36,103 bases of DNA from Flavobacteriales bacterium (GTDB lineage Bacteria; Bacteroidota; Bacteroidia; Flavobacteriales_F; PHOS-HE28), in contig JAGNUG010000030.1 in NCBI GenBank assembly GCA_017987115.1, forward strand, positions 1-36,103, read 5' to 3'. The first letter of the stretch is position 1; each line of letters starts with the position of its first letter. The position numbers were made by a program, and so were the translations under genes. The notes under the pieces were generated by a model that did not search any database, had not been told where the DNA came from, and was given only the letters and a program-made list of their open reading frames with translations. Below, one piece after another: positions 34,821-36,103 of this stretch.

Positions 34821-35699
34821 ATGACCTACAGACCCATCGAACGCGTAATAGCACCCGGCCAACCTCATTTTGTTGGCGACGGATTCCGCGTACACAATTT
34901 CATTCCGCACGGTGCTTCAGTTTCCATGGAACGCATGAGCCCGTTCATTATGCTGGACTACAACTCGAAGTGGGACGTACCTGCTGCGAAGAGTCCTCGT
35001 GGCGTGGGTGTGCATCCGCATCGTGGTTTTGAGACCGTAACAATTGCCTACAAGGGAAAAGTTGCGCACCACGATAGCAGCGGCGGCGGAGGCGTGATAA
35101 GCGAAGGTGATGTGCAATGGATGACGGCAGCTTCCGGTGTGCTTCACAAGGAGTACCACGAAGCGGAATTCAGCAGAAACGGTGGTGTTTTCCAGATGGT
35201 ACAGCTCTGGGTGAACTTACCCAAGAAGGACAAAATGTCCACACCGAAATACCAGGCGATCGCACATGCGAAAATGGCGCAATTCCCGCTACATAACGGC
35301 AACGGTACGATTGAAGTGATCGCAGGTAATTACAACAGTACGCAAGGACCAGCTACAACATTCACACCGGTCCACATGTACAATGCGCGCTTGAATAAAG
35401 GTGCTAGCGCGGAGTTTGAATTTCCCGCCAATTATAACACCTCGCTATTAGTGGTCGAAGGATCTGTTCGCGTTAATGGAACCGAACAAGTTCCCACTGA
35501 TCATTTCGTTCTGCTTTCGAATGAACCAGGAACGATCACCATCGAAGCCATCGAACAAGCCATTGTTCTGGTGCTTAGCGGTGAGCCTATTCTTGAACCG
35601 ATCGCTGCGCACGGGCCGTTCGTGATGAACACGCGCGAGGAGATCATGCAGGCCATGCACGATTTCAACCAGGGCAAGTTCGGGTATTTGGAGGATTGA
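34821..35699 (+). CDS. Pirin family protein
   Basis: The 292-residue bicupin protein keeps the metal ligands of the pirin N-terminal cupin: His65 and His67 (HPHRGFETV), His109 and Glu111 (VLHKEYHE). Iron-bound pirins act as quercetinases or redox-linked cofactors. The C-terminal cupin (about 180-270) has the LLVVEGSVRVNGTEQ strand pair and no metal site. The end (MQAMHDFNQGKFGYL) is typical of the family. It probably belongs with the Crp/Fnr gene upstream. Confidence 0.95.
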   Translation: MTYRPIERVIAPGQPHFVGDGFRVHNFIPHGASVSMERMSPFIMLDYNSKWDVPAAKSPRGVGVHPHRGFETVTIAYKGKVAHHDSSGGGGVISEGDVQWMTAASGVLHKEYHEAEFSRNGGVFQMVQLWVNLPKKDKMSTPKYQAIAHAKMAQFPLHNGNGTIEVIAGNYNSTQGPATTFTPVHMYNARLNKGASAEFEFPANYNTSLLVVEGSVRVNGTEQVPTDHFVLLSNEPGTITIEAIEQAIVLVLSGEPILEPIAAHGPFVMNTREEIMQAMHDFNQGKFGYLED

Positions 35700-35791
35700 A
35701 CGCAACAATAGGTCGTGCTCCGATCGAGGTCGGTCCATCTTCCGGAATCGAGCATTCTTTGTGAGGATCATTATTCGAACACATTCAAAAC

Positions 35792-35825
35792 CACTACGGC
35801 GAGACCCAAAAGTCTCGCCGTAGTG
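35792..35825. terminator. Strong bidirectional hairpin terminator
   Basis: A perfect 14-bp inverted repeat (CACTACGGCGAGAC / GTCTCGCCGTAGTG) with a 6-base loop (CCAAAA) lies between the converging pirin gene and the T9SS cargo at the right edge. On the minus strand GTTTTGAATG follows the stem, so intrinsic termination is most plausible for that side. Confidence 0.8.
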
Positions 35826-35873
35826 CTTCCTAAAAAGGATACTAATTTGCGCCTGGAACGCTAAGAGTCCCTA

Positions 35874-36103
35874 CTATTTCACGACAATACGCTTCACCAC
35901 GTTCAGCGAACCGTCTCCTACTTTCACCATGTAGACACCTGCGCTAACAAAGGACATGTCCAGCATTTTGGAGTACACACCATTATTGTTGTTCAGTGTG
36001 TAATAGGCCAACACAGTCCCCTTGGTATCGTAAATGGTAACGGGCAGCTTCTCGCTTGATGCCACTGTGTTGTATGTAAGCAGGAAGCGACCACCATCCA
36101 TTT
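35874..36103 (-). CDS. C-terminal end of a T9SS-sorted protein (partial)
   Basis: The frame enters from the right edge and ends at 35874 with about 75 visible residues. These form the end of a T9SS sorting domain: DGGRFLLTYNTVASSEKLP, VTIYDTKGTVLAYY, VSAGVYMVKVGDG and the closing KRIVVK. The rest lies outside the window, so the cargo type is unknown. The Met at 36099-36101 is probably internal, because the frame is open to the edge. Confidence 0.85.
   Translation of the reverse strand, partial: MDGGRFLLTYNTVASSEKLPVTIYDTKGTVLAYYTLNNNNGVYSKMLDMSFVSAGVYMVKVGDGSLNVVKRIVVK

Overview
The window looks like part of a Bacteroidota chromosome, most likely Flavobacteriales or a close relative. Four things point there. 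At least six products carry or end in a type IX secretion (T9SS) C-terminal sorting domain (YPNP-like start, GxY core, short basic tail). There are several Bacteroidota-typical families (DUF4924, OstA-like protein, LptD of about 850 residues, DUF4260, bacillithiol-associated YtxJ, the small family misnamed 'ABC transporter ATPase'). Shine-Dalgarno sites are weak or absent. TAnnTTTG-like -7 boxes recur 17-30 nt before start codons. No rRNA, tRNA, CRISPR array, transposase or integrase was seen.

Layout. 1-584: tail of an unknown gene and a VOC-fold protein. 836-5967 (+): a large T9SS cargo protein, an OmpH/Skp-like chaperone, DUF4924 and an OstA-like LPS-transport protein. 5961-9717 (-): a tight three-gene operon with a small membrane protein and two membrane-anchored, degenerate CotH-like proteins, one fused to a beta-helix. 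9920-16312 (-): a typical Bacteroidota block of amidase, MlaD/MCE protein, a membrane Fe-S protein, a CCG-domain Fe-S protein and the 'ABC transporter ATPase' family. This block is interrupted by a ParE-type toxin-antitoxin module and a secreted-protein gene broken by an in-frame TAG. The interruption lies between two 27-bp direct repeats derived from the end of the Fe-S gene. 16371-18941 (+): LptD, divergent from the amidase.

18942-21400 (-): a secreted hypothetical, a TrpG/PabA glutaminase, DUF4260 (preceded by a long TG microsatellite) and exonuclease III. 21554-24798 (+): a DUF1800/DUF1501 pair, the second with Tat-like and T9SS signals. 24882-27826: shared terminator, cold-shock protein and a Pif1-like helicase. 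27965-28644 (+): YtxJ and a small secreted protein. 28663-33696 (-): an operon of three T9SS cargos (arylsulfotransferase-like, CotH kinase with LTD domain, beta-propeller). 34133-35699 (+): Crp/Fnr regulator and pirin. A T9SS cargo tail runs off the right edge.

Together the genes centre on the cell envelope: LPS transport (OstA-like, LptD), outer-membrane chaperoning, MCE lipid transport, peptidoglycan cleavage and T9SS-exported surface proteins. The least familiar units are the degenerate CotH-like operon and the small island between direct repeats near 10631-11983.
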